Virus record (IMG/VR): IMGVR_UViG_3300036830_000438
Span: 1-64,000 of that record
DNA from: a virus
Strand: one strand, 5' to 3'
Length of the DNA: 64,000 nt
This document shows, one piece after another, positions 8,840 through 17,550 of this stretch; position 1 is the stretch's first letter, and each line of letters starts with the position of its first letter. The position numbers and the translations under genes are program-made. The notes below the pieces were generated by a model. That model did not search any database. It was not told where the DNA came from and saw nothing but the letters and a program-made list of their open reading frames with translations.

Positions 8840-8868
8840 GCGAGGCGGTTCAAAACGAGCCGCCTCGC
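8840..8868 (+). terminator. Hairpin, possible weak terminator or processing site
   Basis: Perfect 9-bp stem GCGAGGCGG (8840-8848) / CCGCCTCGC (8860-8868) with an 11-base loop, 12 bases after the 8348-8827 gene. No T-run follows, so it may act in mRNA stability or attenuation rather than as a full terminator. Confidence 0.4.
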
Positions 8869-8938
8869 GTCCTCCTACGGGCTCGCGCCCCGGTAGAACG
8901 CGCGCAACAAAAGGCCCTCATCAGGCCAGGAGACACGC

Positions 8939-9628
8939 ATGACCGATCCCGTCACGCCGCCCGTAGCGGCCCCAGCTCCCGTCACGACCGCCGCCCCGCT
9001 CGCTGCCCCGCCTGCCCCTGCTCCGACCCCGAACACCATCGCGCCCGACGTCCCGAACGTCGGCGAACCCGGCTGGCTCAAGGCACGGACCGATCGCGCC
9101 AAGGAAGACGGTCGGAAAGAGTCCCGCAAGGAACTCAAGTCCGAACGCAAAGCCGCGAAGGCCGCCGCTGCCGAAGCGGTCGCGATGAAAGAGTCCGCGG
9201 TCGCAGAAGTCGCAGCTGCGAATCGCGCTGCCGACGCCGTGCTCGCAGAAGTTCCCGAAGCCGAGCGCACCGCGCTTCTCGCACAAGCTGGAACGAGTGC
9301 AGCCAAAAAGCTCGAGCTCTTCGCCGCGTGGAAACTCGCGCGCGGGGCGGTTCAGCCGGCAGCGACGCCACCGGCCGCAGCAGTTCCCGTCGCGCCGCCC
9401 ACGCCGCCGGCGGTTCCTCCTCCTGCCGCGCCACTCGCGCCTCCAGTGACGAGCGCCGCTCCACCCGCCGCGCCTCCGCCGCCAACGCCGAACGCACCCA
9501 CCGATCACCGAGCGACGTACGACGCGCTCCGCTCGAGCAACCCGTACCTCGCGTCTCAGTACCTCCTCAACCACCGCGAAGAAATCTATCCGCCACGCAC
9601 CTTCGACCAGGTGCCGAAGCGCACATAA
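8939..9628 (+). CDS. Putative scaffolding protein
   Basis: 229 aa from ATG 8939. The central part (about 45-135) is a long, highly charged Lys/Glu/Ala helix, and it is flanked by Pro/Ala-rich disordered segments. It lies directly before the major capsid gene. This combination of coiled-coil core, low-complexity flanks and position is typical of tailed-phage scaffolds that guide procapsid assembly and then leave. No protease gene is obvious nearby. Confidence 0.65.
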   Translation: MTDPVTPPVAAPAPVTTAAPLAAPPAPAPTPNTIAPDVPNVGEPGWLKARTDRAKEDGRKESRKELKSERKAAKAAAAEAVAMKESAVAEVAAANRAADAVLAEVPEAERTALLAQAGTSAAKKLELFAAWKLARGAVQPAATPPAAAVPVAPPTPPAVPPPAAPLAPPVTSAAPPAAPPPPTPNAPTDHRATYDALRSSNPYLASQYLLNHREEIYPPRTFDQVPKRT

Positions 9629-9633
9629 CGACT

Positions 9634-9660
9634 CCGAGGGCCTCGCGCGCTCGGGTTTTT
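9634..9660 (+). terminator. Intrinsic terminator after the scaffold gene
   Basis: CCGAG (9634-9638) pairs with CTCGG (9650-9654), and a G plus five T residues (9656-9660) follow. It sits between scaffold and capsid genes and is probably leaky, since the capsid gene has no obvious strong promoter of its own. Confidence 0.6.
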
Positions 9661-9674
9661 CATAAGGAATGACC

Positions 9675-10802
9675 ATGGCGATCATCAACCGCGCGTCACT
9701 GCCCGAAGAGTTTTTCGACATCACGAGCTCGATGGTGCTCGTGCAACCCGAGCCCCAGTACGTCTTCGCGCAGCTCGCGAAGATGGCGCTCGGCTCGGCG
9801 ATGCTGCTTGCCGCTGCAGGCGCGCTTGGCATCTCGCCGACGCGTCAGATCGCCGACACGGGCCAGCAGTACACGCTGCCCGGCGCCGATCGGCTGAATC
9901 TCGCGCAGCCCGATCCTCAAGTCAGCAACATGATCTTGAGCGTCGCGGAGCTCTCGATCCCGCAGATCGGTCACACGATCCGGATCAACCGCCCGCGCTA
10001 CGGCTCCGGCGGCTTCACGCTCGCGAACCGCGAGATCCCGAGCGGCACGCAGATCTCCACGACGCCGATCGATCTGCAAAGCGAGCAGGTCACCGTCACG
10101 CTGAAGCGCTACGGCGGCCCGTACGACCCGGCGAACAACAACGTCGCTCCGTTCGCGCTCGATCGCTTCGACTCGTCGCGATCGGTCCACTCGATCGCCC
10201 AAATCGTCGGCCTGCACATGCAGCGCGACTTCGACAAATGGGCGGACATCGTCACGGCGGCGTTCCTCTCCGCCGGCACGACGACGCTCTGGCCGACCGG
10301 CTTCACGGCCGACAACAACAGCCAGATCGCCGGCGACATGCCGATGGACATCGACGTCCTCTTCCGCGGCTACGAAACGCTGAAGAACGCGAACATCCCG
10401 ATGTTCCCGAACGGACGCTACCGCGCGTTCATCTCGCCGACGCAGGCGCGTCAGCTGAAGAACGATGCGCAACTCGCGGGCTACAACCGCTACGACACGA
10501 GCGGGCTCAACCCCGTCACCGCGCCCGGCGGCAACCCGAACGCGGGTTACCTGTTCTCGTTCACCGGCTGCGACGTCTACGAGGCCACGACGCTCTCCGC
10601 GACGAACAACGCGCAATCGATCCCGGTCACGACCGGCATCATGGGCGGTCCGGGAATGATGGCGCTTGGCGCCGGCGCGCTGCCGTACGTCACGAGCTCT
10701 ACGGACGACAACTACGGCGAGTCGGCGAAGGTCATCTGGCTTTCGTACCTCGGCTGGAACCTCTCGGACGCGCGGTTCGGCGTCCAGATGCACACGAGCT
10801 GA
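9675..10802 (+). CDS. Major capsid protein
   Basis: 375 aa. AAGGA at 9664-9668 lies 6 bases before ATG 9675, so this start is chosen over the in-frame ATG at 9669, which would touch the binding site. The position after the scaffold, a length of about 375 aa, a helical N-terminus followed by mixed alpha/beta sequence, and aromatic-rich loops all fit an HK97-fold capsid protein. It forms the icosahedral shell. The gene is followed by a hairpin and two tRNA genes instead of another head gene. Confidence 0.8.
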   Translation: MAIINRASLPEEFFDITSSMVLVQPEPQYVFAQLAKMALGSAMLLAAAGALGISPTRQIADTGQQYTLPGADRLNLAQPDPQVSNMILSVAELSIPQIGHTIRINRPRYGSGGFTLANREIPSGTQISTTPIDLQSEQVTVTLKRYGGPYDPANNNVAPFALDRFDSSRSVHSIAQIVGLHMQRDFDKWADIVTAAFLSAGTTTLWPTGFTADNNSQIAGDMPMDIDVLFRGYETLKNANIPMFPNGRYRAFISPTQARQLKNDAQLAGYNRYDTSGLNPVTAPGGNPNAGYLFSFTGCDVYEATTLSATNNAQSIPVTTGIMGGPGMMALGAGALPYVTSSTDDNYGESAKVIWLSYLGWNLSDARFGVQMHTS

Positions 10803-10814
10803 ACGCACACGACG

Positions 10815-10857
10815 GAGGCGCCGCGCGCTGAGCAACAAACTCGCTCGCGGCGTCCTC
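10815..10857 (+). terminator. Hairpin downstream of the capsid gene
   Basis: GAGGCGCCGCG (10815-10825) pairs with CGCGGCGTCCTC (10846-10857), leaving one bulged base. No T-run follows. It lies between the capsid gene and the first tRNA and could stabilise the capsid mRNA or mark tRNA processing. Confidence 0.4.
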
Positions 10858-10861
10858 ACAA

Positions 10862-10931
10862 GCGGGTGTCCGGGTGGCTCCGGCGCTTTTCTGCCAAGAA
10901 AGACGGCGTGGTTCGACTCCACGCATCCGCT
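10862..10931 (+). tRNA. tRNA-Gly (anticodon GCC)
   Basis: A cloverleaf can be drawn by hand. The acceptor stem GCGGGTG (10862-10868) pairs with CATCCGC (10924-10930), with discriminator T. The anticodon arm is CTTTT-CTGCCAA-GAAAG, giving GCC. The T arm is CGTGG-TTCGACT-CCACG. The D arm is CCGG/CCGG, slightly irregular. U73 and the C2-G71 pair agree with glycine identity. CCA is not encoded. Confidence 0.8.
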
Positions 10932-10984
10932 CCGCGAATCGATCACTCGACCTGCGCACACACGCTCTTCTTTGGAAAAGAACC

Positions 10985-11003
10985 GCTCCGCCTCGCGCGG
11001 AGC
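10985..11003 (+). other. Hairpin between the two tRNA genes
   Basis: Perfect 7-bp stem GCTCCGC (10985-10991) / GCGGAGC (10997-11003) with a 5-base loop. It may mark a processing site in a shared transcript. The rest of the 10803-11177 stretch holds only the two tRNAs and hairpins. Confidence 0.4.
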
Positions 11004-11034
11004 AAGCGCGGCTCACTCGAACGATTCGCCTAAT

Positions 11035-11108
11035 GGGCTGTTAGCTCCAATTGGAAGAGCGCCTGCCTTGCAAGCAGGATGTTGCTGGTTCGAATCCAGC
11101 ACGGTCCA
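11035..11108 (+). tRNA. tRNA-Ala (anticodon UGC)
   Basis: Complete cloverleaf. The acceptor stem GGGCTGT (11035-11041) pairs with ACGGTCC (11101-11107) and discriminator A. The D arm is GCTC/GAGC. The anticodon arm CCTGC-CTTGCAA-GCAGG gives UGC. The T arm is GCTGG-TTCGAAT-CCAGC. The third acceptor pair is G3-U70, the main alanine identity element, so it looks functional. CC follows the discriminator but full CCA is not encoded. Confidence 0.92.
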
Positions 11109-11177
11109 CCGCGGGAACGACACCACGTCCTTCCCTTTCCTCAAGCAGCGCGACAGGCCGCGCAAAGGGACACGTCC

Positions 11178-11669
11178 ATGGCTTTCAATCAACGATTGGT
11201 TTTCGCGGGCGGGTTCACCGGCGCGAGCACCGCATACGTCGCGACGGGCTTCACCACGTTCAAGGGCTCGCAGATCGCGCTCACGACTGTCACGAGCGGT
11301 TCGACTGCATCGACCGCGGGACTCTCGCTCGCACTCGGTTCGCAAGACGTCGAGTGGGACTCGCTCGCGGCACTCGTCGAGACCGACGTCACCACGAACA
11401 CGATCACCGTCGCGTCGAAGTGGCAGGTGTCGCCCGACAACACGAACTGGTGCGACCTCGTGAATCTCAACGGCGTTGCGAAGCTCCAGATCTCGGCCGC
11501 GGGAACGGGCTCACTGGTCACGACCATCTACATGCACCCGCTCGCGGGCATCAATCCCTCGGTGCGCTACTTGCGCCTCGCGGTGGTGGTCGGCGTCGTC
11601 ACGGGCGGTGCTGGCGACAACGTGACCGTCTCGTACTGCTACCGAAAGCGGCTCTCGAGCGAGGCCTGA
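11178..11669 (+). CDS. Putative structural protein, beta-rich
   Basis: 163 aa. ATG 11178 has AAAGGGA at 11164-11170 upstream. Earlier in-frame starts fall inside the tRNA-Ala gene and are rejected. The product is Thr, Ser and Val rich with few charges, similar in style to the 8348 product, and may be a head fibre, decoration or joining protein. No family recognised. Confidence 0.55.
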   Translation: MAFNQRLVFAGGFTGASTAYVATGFTTFKGSQIALTTVTSGSTASTAGLSLALGSQDVEWDSLAALVETDVTTNTITVASKWQVSPDNTNWCDLVNLNGVAKLQISAAGTGSLVTTIYMHPLAGINPSVRYLRLAVVVGVVTGGAGDNVTVSYCYRKRLSSEA

Positions 11670-11678
11670 GGTCGCGCT

Positions 11679-12329
11679 ATGAGTCTTCTCCCCCACGAGC
11701 TCGACATCTGCAAACAGCAGCTCGGGTATCCGCTCACGCGCCTCGGCGCCGAGCCGTGGGTGGCGTACGTGGTCATCTTCGACCGCGTCATACAACCGTT
11801 CCTCTTTGACAACTCGACGACGAGCTCGACAACCGTCGCTGCAAACGCAGGCAACACGACCATCACCGTGGCCGCGAACCCCGCCGCTGCAAACGACGCC
11901 ACGAAGCTCACGTTCAACGTCGGCACGAGCGTCGTCGTCGACGTCGGTCTCTCGCTCGAGACGTCGACGATCGCCGCCATCTCAGGGTTGTCGTTCACGC
12001 TGAACCTCGTCAACGCGCACACCGCGCCGTATCCCATCTGGCCCAACGGCGCTGAATGGGTTGTTCGCGGGATTCTCACACGCATCGCGACGATCGAAGC
12101 GAACATGACCTCGATCGCACCAACGACGGCCGGCGCGAAAAAGGTGGACGAGATCGAGATGTACTCGTCGAGCAAGAACGGCGGTCGCGGCGCGACGCGC
12201 GATACGTTCGAATCGCTCCTCCAGCAGCGCGCGCAGGCGCGTCACGATCTTGCCGGCGCGCTCGGCGTCACGAATCTCTGGAAACTTCGCTCCGGCGGCT
12301 CGCGACCTTCGCGCGTTGAGGCGTACTGA
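11679..12329 (+). CDS. Putative head-tail connector protein
   Basis: 216 aa from ATG 11679. The N-terminal 30 residues (HELDICKQQLGYPLTRL) and the C-terminal helix frame a Thr/Val-rich beta region. The gene lies in the head-tail joining block between capsid and the tail sheath. Connector function is inferred from synteny. Its TGA overlaps the next ATG (TGATG). Confidence 0.45.
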   Translation: MSLLPHELDICKQQLGYPLTRLGAEPWVAYVVIFDRVIQPFLFDNSTTSSTTVAANAGNTTITVAANPAAANDATKLTFNVGTSVVVDVGLSLETSTIAAISGLSFTLNLVNAHTAPYPIWPNGAEWVVRGILTRIATIEANMTSIAPTTAGAKKVDEIEMYSSSKNGGRGATRDTFESLLQQRAQARHDLAGALGVTNLWKLRSGGSRPSRVEAY

Positions 12330-12820
12330 TGGCCGGTGGTTCGACGACGCCGCGCAACCTGCTCCTTCCCGTCGTCGACAAGCTTCGCGGCATCCCAGGG
12401 CTATTCGGTCTGCGACTCTTCACCGTCTCCGTCGTTACCCGCACATGGAACGGCTCTCGACCTGGCGTCGATAGCTCAACCTCATCGGACACGACGACCG
12501 GCATCAAGGTCGACGTAGGCACGTACCAAACGAAGGTCACGCAGATCACGACACGCGACGTGATCGCAAGCGGCGGCATTTACACGGACCAAGATGTGCG
12601 GGTGGGGCCCATCACGCCGCCGTACACAGGGTCGGCGCAAGACGGCGACGCGATTACGGTCTTCGACCCCGCTCCTGGCGTGGCGCCGGCGGAGATCTTT
12701 TTCAACATCAAAGGCCCCGGGTACCCGACAGCGGGCGCGTGGTTCAAGAAACTCTCTCAGGACGTGACGCGTCCCATGCATTACGAGTTCGTGTTGCGAC
12801 GATCTGCCGAAACGCCGTGA
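12329..12820 (+). CDS. Putative head-tail joining protein
   Basis: 163 aa from ATG 12329. A predicted beta-rich protein with a compact charged C-terminus. Size and place (second of four small genes between capsid and sheath) fit a head-closure or neck protein. No recognisable family motif. Confidence 0.45.
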   Translation: MAGGSTTPRNLLLPVVDKLRGIPGLFGLRLFTVSVVTRTWNGSRPGVDSSTSSDTTTGIKVDVGTYQTKVTQITTRDVIASGGIYTDQDVRVGPITPPYTGSAQDGDAITVFDPAPGVAPAEIFFNIKGPGYPTAGAWFKKLSQDVTRPMHYEFVLRRSAETP

Positions 12821-12827
12821 GGTCTCG

Positions 12828-13286
12828 ATGTCGTCGGCGTCCGTTCACACCGCGGGCTTTCGCGCGGAGCTCCGCGACCTCTACGCCGGCATCCTGAACA
12901 ACGCGCACCAAGCGCTCGTCATCGCCGTGCACGCGGCGAAAGAGAGCGCGACGAGCACGACGCTCTTCAACGACGTCACCGGCGAGACGCGCGCGAACAT
13001 CCGCGAGGAGATGACCGCACCGCTGAAGGGCAAGGTCACCGCTCAAGGCAAGGTTGCGGTCTTCCTCAACGAGGGCACGAACCCGCACGAGATTCGTGCC
13101 AAGCGCGGCGGAAAGCTGCGCTTCCAGGTGCAGGGCCAGACGGTCTTCGCACGCATCGTGCACCACCCGGGCACGAGACCACGTCCGTTCATGGATCAAG
13201 CGGCCGAGTTCGGCGAGCAGGTGCTCGACTACGGTCTCGACGACTTCACCGATCGCGCGATCGCGCGCTTCAACAGCGGAGAGTGA
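12828..13286 (+). CDS. HK97 gp10-like neck / tail completion protein (putative)
   Basis: 152 aa from ATG 12828. The pattern is an N-terminal helix, a mid-protein segment containing LNEGTNPHEIRAK, and then RPFMDQAAE near the end. The EGT.PH and RPF motifs are typical of gp10-like tail-completion proteins. These proteins act at the head-tail interface. Context agrees. Confidence 0.65.
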   Translation: MSSASVHTAGFRAELRDLYAGILNNAHQALVIAVHAAKESATSTTLFNDVTGETRANIREEMTAPLKGKVTAQGKVAVFLNEGTNPHEIRAKRGGKLRFQVQGQTVFARIVHHPGTRPRPFMDQAAEFGEQVLDYGLDDFTDRAIARFNSGE

Positions 13287-13289
13287 CGC

Positions 13290-14747
13290 GTGACCGCTCC
13301 CTTTGGGTCGTTCCAAAAGGGCGGCACGATCTATCCGCTCGCGACGAGCACCGGACACTCGGCGCTCTTCGACGTCGACCCGTCGCTCTACTACACGCTC
13401 GAGTACTTCAAGTCGGTGCTGCAGACGCACCTCGGCGCGCGGCTCGTCGCGGAAGCCACCGCGGCGGGACTCAACGGCTCGAACGTCATCACGCAGGCCG
13501 TCCAATACGCCCTTCCGTACGACCCTCTCACGGTCATCGAAGAGCAACAGTTCGGAAAGTTCCCGCTGCTTGCGGTCTGGCGCACGACCGAAAAAGAGAA
13601 GTGGAAAACCATCGGGCGGATGGACACCGAGGACCTGTGGAAGGTCGCGTACGTCTTGCCGCCACTCACGGGCGGACAGCGCGAGCGCCTGCAGCCGCTC
13701 CTCAAGGCCGCGCGCGACATCATCCTCGACCGCATTGAGAACTGCCTCGACCCAGGCTTCATGTCGGGAGCCGAGGTGTGGAAGCTCGCCGGCCTCGAGG
13801 AACTCAACCTCCTCGGCGGCGACACCGGCCACTACGAGATCCCGAAGTCCGAGCTCGTGATGCCAGCGTGGATCGGCAATCTGCAGGTCATCGAGCGGCA
13901 AGAGAACACCGCGCGCGCGGCGCTCCTCGGAAAGTTCTCCGGCGTCGACGTCACCATCACCGACAGCTCGCAGGGCGCCCCCGTCGACATGGTCGACCTG
14001 TCGATCGACGTCGCGGACCCGACCGTGATCGCGGGGTTCCTCTCGCTCTACCGCAGCGACCTCGGCGTCACCGCGAACACGACGCAGGACCAAGCGACGA
14101 CGTGGGCCGACCAAGGCGCCAGTCATCACGATCAGACTGCCGCGGGCGCGAGTAACGAGCCCTACATCCTTCGCGATCCGGAAACGGATCAAAACATCCT
14201 CCGCTTCGACGGCGTGCAGGCGAACACCACCGCCACGATCGCCGCGCTCGGCGCGAACACCGGAAAGACGATCGTCGTCGCATTCCGGCTTTGGGACACC
14301 GCGCAGCGCGCGAGCCTCGTCCTTGCCACCGACGGCACGACGGCTGGCACTGTCTCCATCGAAGCGAACACGACGAGCTCGGCGGGCGGCCTAATGGGCC
14401 TCTACGCATCGGGCTCATCGTTCGACACGCAGTTTCCGACGACGCCCGGATGGCGCATCGCCGTCCTTCGCATCTCGATCTCCACGCCGGGCGGTGACAT
14501 CGCATCGAGCGTGAACCTCCGCATCGACGACCTGCCCGCCGTGCTCACGCGGAAGAGTGGTTCGGGCAACTGGAGCTCGCTCGGCGCTGCGACGACGCTC
14601 GCGGTCGGCGGCATGCCCTTCGACCTCTCGCACACCGACGCACGCGCCGACGTCGGCGTCGTCATGGCGTTCAGCGCGAATCTTTCTGACGCGGACACGG
14701 CGACGTGCATCGCGTTCTGCAAGCAGTGGCTCGACGAAAACGTCTGA
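13290..14747 (+). CDS. Tail-terminator-like protein fused to a lectin-like (LamG/concanavalin-type) domain
   Basis: 485 aa from GTG 13290, far longer than usual tail-terminator proteins (about 150-200 aa). Residues 1-245 are a globular domain in the position of the tail terminator (joining block, before the sheath). From about 250 on, the sequence reads like a LamG-type jelly roll: an opening SLYRSDLG, a WADQG motif, LRFDGVQ, and alternating beta strands to the end. Such domains bind sugars or decorate surfaces. The fusion is seen in the sequence; the functions are inferred. Confidence 0.55.
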   Translation: MTAPFGSFQKGGTIYPLATSTGHSALFDVDPSLYYTLEYFKSVLQTHLGARLVAEATAAGLNGSNVITQAVQYALPYDPLTVIEEQQFGKFPLLAVWRTTEKEKWKTIGRMDTEDLWKVAYVLPPLTGGQRERLQPLLKAARDIILDRIENCLDPGFMSGAEVWKLAGLEELNLLGGDTGHYEIPKSELVMPAWIGNLQVIERQENTARAALLGKFSGVDVTITDSSQGAPVDMVDLSIDVADPTVIAGFLSLYRSDLGVTANTTQDQATTWADQGASHHDQTAAGASNEPYILRDPETDQNILRFDGVQANTTATIAALGANTGKTIVVAFRLWDTAQRASLVLATDGTTAGTVSIEANTTSSAGGLMGLYASGSSFDTQFPTTPGWRIAVLRISISTPGGDIASSVNLRIDDLPAVLTRKSGSGNWSSLGAATTLAVGGMPFDLSHTDARADVGVVMAFSANLSDADTATCIAFCKQWLDENV

Positions 14748-14772
14748 GCGTCGACCTCAAAAGGACACCACC

Positions 14773-15282
14773 ATGCCGGAAGTTCTCCGCGTCAAGGCGA
14801 AGCCTGGCGTGCTCGCTCTCGATCACCGCGCGCTTCCCGCGCGCCGCTTCATCGGTCGCGATCACGCGCCGCCGACGGATGGGCCGGGGCTCTCGCTCGG
14901 TCACATCGCGCCGGGGCTCTACGATCCGGGCAAGCTCCACCTCGGCGAGCCCGTCGACGTCGACGATCTCTTTCCGATCCGCGACACGCACGACGAGCTC
15001 GTGTTCCATGTCGACGCGAAGCACCCGCACGTCGCGCACAAAGAACGCGAACACCACCGCAAGGTGAAGCAGCTCGTCGCCCATGGCGCGCTTCTCGCTC
15101 ACGACGAGCACACCGCCAAGACATGCGGCGTGAAGTTCGAAGTCGCCGCGAAGGCCGACGGAACGCCCACCGAGGTGCACGGCGACGGCAGCGGTCATTC
15201 GCCTCCCGACGTGCACGTCGACGACCACGGCATCGTCTCGAACGAGACGATCGAGATGCCGGCTGAGGAGCCCGTGAAATGA
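14773..15282 (+). CDS. Hypothetical protein of the joining/tail block
   Basis: 169 aa from ATG 14773 with AAAGGA at 14759-14764. Very rich in His, Asp and Glu. Tail genes of contractile phages often include a small gene of unknown function just upstream of the sheath. No family recognised. It overlaps the sheath start by 4 bases. Confidence 0.5.
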   Translation: MPEVLRVKAKPGVLALDHRALPARRFIGRDHAPPTDGPGLSLGHIAPGLYDPGKLHLGEPVDVDDLFPIRDTHDELVFHVDAKHPHVAHKEREHHRKVKQLVAHGALLAHDEHTAKTCGVKFEVAAKADGTPTEVHGDGSGHSPPDVHVDDHGIVSNETIEMPAEEPVK

Positions 15283-17066
15283 GCAATCTCCCCACGAGCA
15301 TTCCCATCGTCGGTCTCCCGGCATCGGATCCGACGCCGGGCGTCTTCCTCGAGATCGACTTCGCGCAGGGCCCTGCGTCTGCCGCGGGAGCGATCTACGC
15401 AGCGCTCTTGATGGCGAACAAGATCGCGACGGGTGACGCGACGGTCGACTCCGTCGTCTACGGCCCGTTTGGCAACTCGCCGGCGCCGTTCGCGACCGAG
15501 ACCGACATCATCTCGCGCTCGGGTCGAGGTTCGGAGATGCACCGGAAGTGGAAGCGGTTCGTTCGCACGAACGGCGCCACGCCCGTCTTCGGCATCTTCG
15601 TTTCAGAGAGCGCCGGCAGCAAAGCCACGCTCCAAATCAACATCGGCGGCGCCGACGCTTCCTCGGCTGGCACGATGCGAGCGTTCTTCGTCGGCGAATC
15701 CGTCGACGCGAACGTCTCAAGCGGCGACAGCGCAGCGACTGTCGTCGCGAGCCTCGTGGCGGCAGTCAACACGCAAGGCGATTGGCCTGCCACCGCCGCG
15801 GCGAACGTGACGACCCTGAGCGGCACCGTCTCGATCACGAACGGGAGCGCGGCGATCACGTTCTCGGGCAACCAGACGCTCGCCGCGGGCACCGCCATCG
15901 TCTTTGCCGCGCAGCCCGGCACCACGTATTACCTCCTCAACGCGGTCAACGCCGCGACCGCGGGTACGCTCACGGTCAACTACGGCGGCACGACGAACGC
16001 CGCGACGACGACGACGGTGCAGGCCGTCATCCTCACCGCGAAGCAGAAGGGCCCGCGCGGCAACTGGCTCCGCGCCAGCGCGCAGCTCATCACGGGCGCG
16101 GGCACGACGTCGTTCGTCACGGCGCAGACGTTCTTCACCGGCGGCACGACCGCCGACAGCAACGTCACTGCCCTCGCGACGATCAACTCGAGCCACTACT
16201 ACTACCTCGTCCCCGCGGCGGAGGACACGACCCAACTCGGCGCGCTTTCCGCGCAAGTCAGCATCCAAGCGCAGTCGAAGCCCGGCATCCGTCAAACGAT
16301 CGTCGCGGCGAGCATCGACACCGAGTCGAACGCCCAGACGATCGCGATCACGCTCAACCAAGCGCGCGCCGAGTACGTGTGGATGGAGAAGAGCGATTGG
16401 GTGCCGTCCGAAATGGCCGCGCACCACGCGTCGCTTTATTCGCTCGGCGAGGCTCCCGATGGCGTCGGTGGTCCGAGCCTGCACAACTTCAACGGCCTCG
16501 GTGGTGGTCCGGGCGGCGGCGGCGGCAACCCCGCGCGCGCGCAGCTCGATCCGCTCTACGCAGTGCCGTACCCGCGCGGCTGGACCGCCAAACCCACCGC
16601 CACCACGATCGTCGGCGCGATCCAAAACGGTCTCTCGCCTGTCACGGCGGACTCGAACGGCAACACGTACCTCGTGATGCGCGTGACGACGCGCACGCTG
16701 ACCAGCGGCATCACCGACTATCGCATCCGCTGGCCGCACAAGGTCCGCGTCTGCGACTTCTACGGCGACCAGCTCGTCGCGAAGCTCGGTCTGCAGTTCG
16801 GCGGAATGGACATCATCGACAACCCCGTCACCGGACAGCGCATCCCGAACAACCGCGTCACGTGGCCGAGCGCCATCGAGGCCTCCGTCGACAAGCTCAC
16901 GGACGACTTCGGCGACGACGGGCAGTTCCAGAACGCCGCCGGCATCAAGGCGAACACGCAGGTCATTCGCGAAGCGAGCCCGACGACTCGGTGCTCGGTG
17001 CGTGTGCCCGCGTCCACGATCGACACGCTCGACCAGATCGCGATCCAGCTCCTCCAGGTCGCGTGA
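15279..17066 (+). CDS. Tail sheath protein
   Basis: 595 aa from ATG 15279 (ATGA overlap). Features of Mu gpL-type sheaths: an N-terminal segment with PTPGVFLEIDF, a variable and repetitive mid-region (about 130-290, Thr/Ala/Val rich), and a C-terminal domain with tube-contacting sequence (DYRIRWPHKVRVCDF and a long C-terminal helix). It forms the contractile outer tube. The tube gene follows, confirming a myovirus-type tail. A glycine-rich loop near 405-420 is notable. Confidence 0.85.
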   Translation: MSNLPTSIPIVGLPASDPTPGVFLEIDFAQGPASAAGAIYAALLMANKIATGDATVDSVVYGPFGNSPAPFATETDIISRSGRGSEMHRKWKRFVRTNGATPVFGIFVSESAGSKATLQINIGGADASSAGTMRAFFVGESVDANVSSGDSAATVVASLVAAVNTQGDWPATAAANVTTLSGTVSITNGSAAITFSGNQTLAAGTAIVFAAQPGTTYYLLNAVNAATAGTLTVNYGGTTNAATTTTVQAVILTAKQKGPRGNWLRASAQLITGAGTTSFVTAQTFFTGGTTADSNVTALATINSSHYYYLVPAAEDTTQLGALSAQVSIQAQSKPGIRQTIVAASIDTESNAQTIAITLNQARAEYVWMEKSDWVPSEMAAHHASLYSLGEAPDGVGGPSLHNFNGLGGGPGGGGGNPARAQLDPLYAVPYPRGWTAKPTATTIVGAIQNGLSPVTADSNGNTYLVMRVTTRTLTSGITDYRIRWPHKVRVCDFYGDQLVAKLGLQFGGMDIIDNPVTGQRIPNNRVTWPSAIEASVDKLTDDFGDDGQFQNAAGIKANTQVIREASPTTRCSVRVPASTIDTLDQIAIQLLQVA

Positions 17067-17104
17067 CCGAACGCGCGCTGTAGCGCGCCCACAACTCATC
17101 GCCG

Positions 17105-17151
17105 AAGGGCCCAGCGCGCCGCTCATCGTGGCGGCTGGGCCTTTCTTTTTT
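17105..17151 (+). terminator. Strong intrinsic terminator after the sheath gene
   Basis: GGCCCAGC (17108-17115) pairs with GCTGGGCC (17134-17141) and is followed by a T-rich run (TTTCTTTTTT, 17142-17151). It lies in the 106-base gap between sheath and tube genes. Confidence 0.85.
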
Positions 17152-17172
17152 CCATTCGAAAGGGCTGCCGCC

Positions 17173-17550
17173 ATGGCCGGACAGAAATATGCGTTGGCGC
17201 TCGTGCGCGTCGACGGTCTTCTCCTCGTCGAAGAGCAGGAGATCACCATCGATCGCGACTCGCGCTCGCAGGAGATGAACACGGTCGCCCTGCAGTACGC
17301 GGGCGAGTCGCCGGGCGCGGGCATCATGACGATCGACATCGTCAACGCCGTTCCCGCGCTCGACTTCGAGCTCAACTTCGGATCGTTCTTCGTGAACATC
17401 CAGGGCGAGCACGAGATCAGCGTCGAGATCCCCGGCGGTCGTCATCTCACGACGCGCGGGTCGATCATCAAAGACAACTTCCGGCACGGCGTGAACTCGC
17501 CGGCGCACCTGTCGGCGCACATCCGCGCGACGCTCAAGGATTGGGAATGA
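17173..17550 (+). CDS. Tail tube protein (putative)
   Basis: 125 aa from ATG 17173, which lies 12 bases after a purine-rich AAAGGGC. Small, beta-rich, with alternating hydrophobic and charged strands. The size and place between sheath and chaperone/tape measure match Mu gpM-type tube proteins that polymerise into the inner tail tube. Very few Cys; no disorder. Confidence 0.7.
   Translation: MAGQKYALALVRVDGLLLVEEQEITIDRDSRSQEMNTVALQYAGESPGAGIMTIDIVNAVPALDFELNFGSFFVNIQGEHEISVEIPGGRHLTTRGSIIKDNFRHGVNSPAHLSAHIRATLKDWE

Noticed and set aside
11079-11177. N-terminal extension of the 11178 structural gene
   Set aside because: Would overlap the tRNA-Ala gene; AAAGGGA before ATG 11178 supports the shorter product.
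12744-14192. Minus-strand open frame of 482 codons
   Set aside because: Shadow of the gp10-like and terminator/lectin genes; no ribosome binding site or recognisable domain.
15717-17399. Minus-strand open frame of 560 codons opposite the sheath gene
   Set aside because: Runs through a strong plus-strand terminator and two plus-strand genes; composition is that of a shadow frame.
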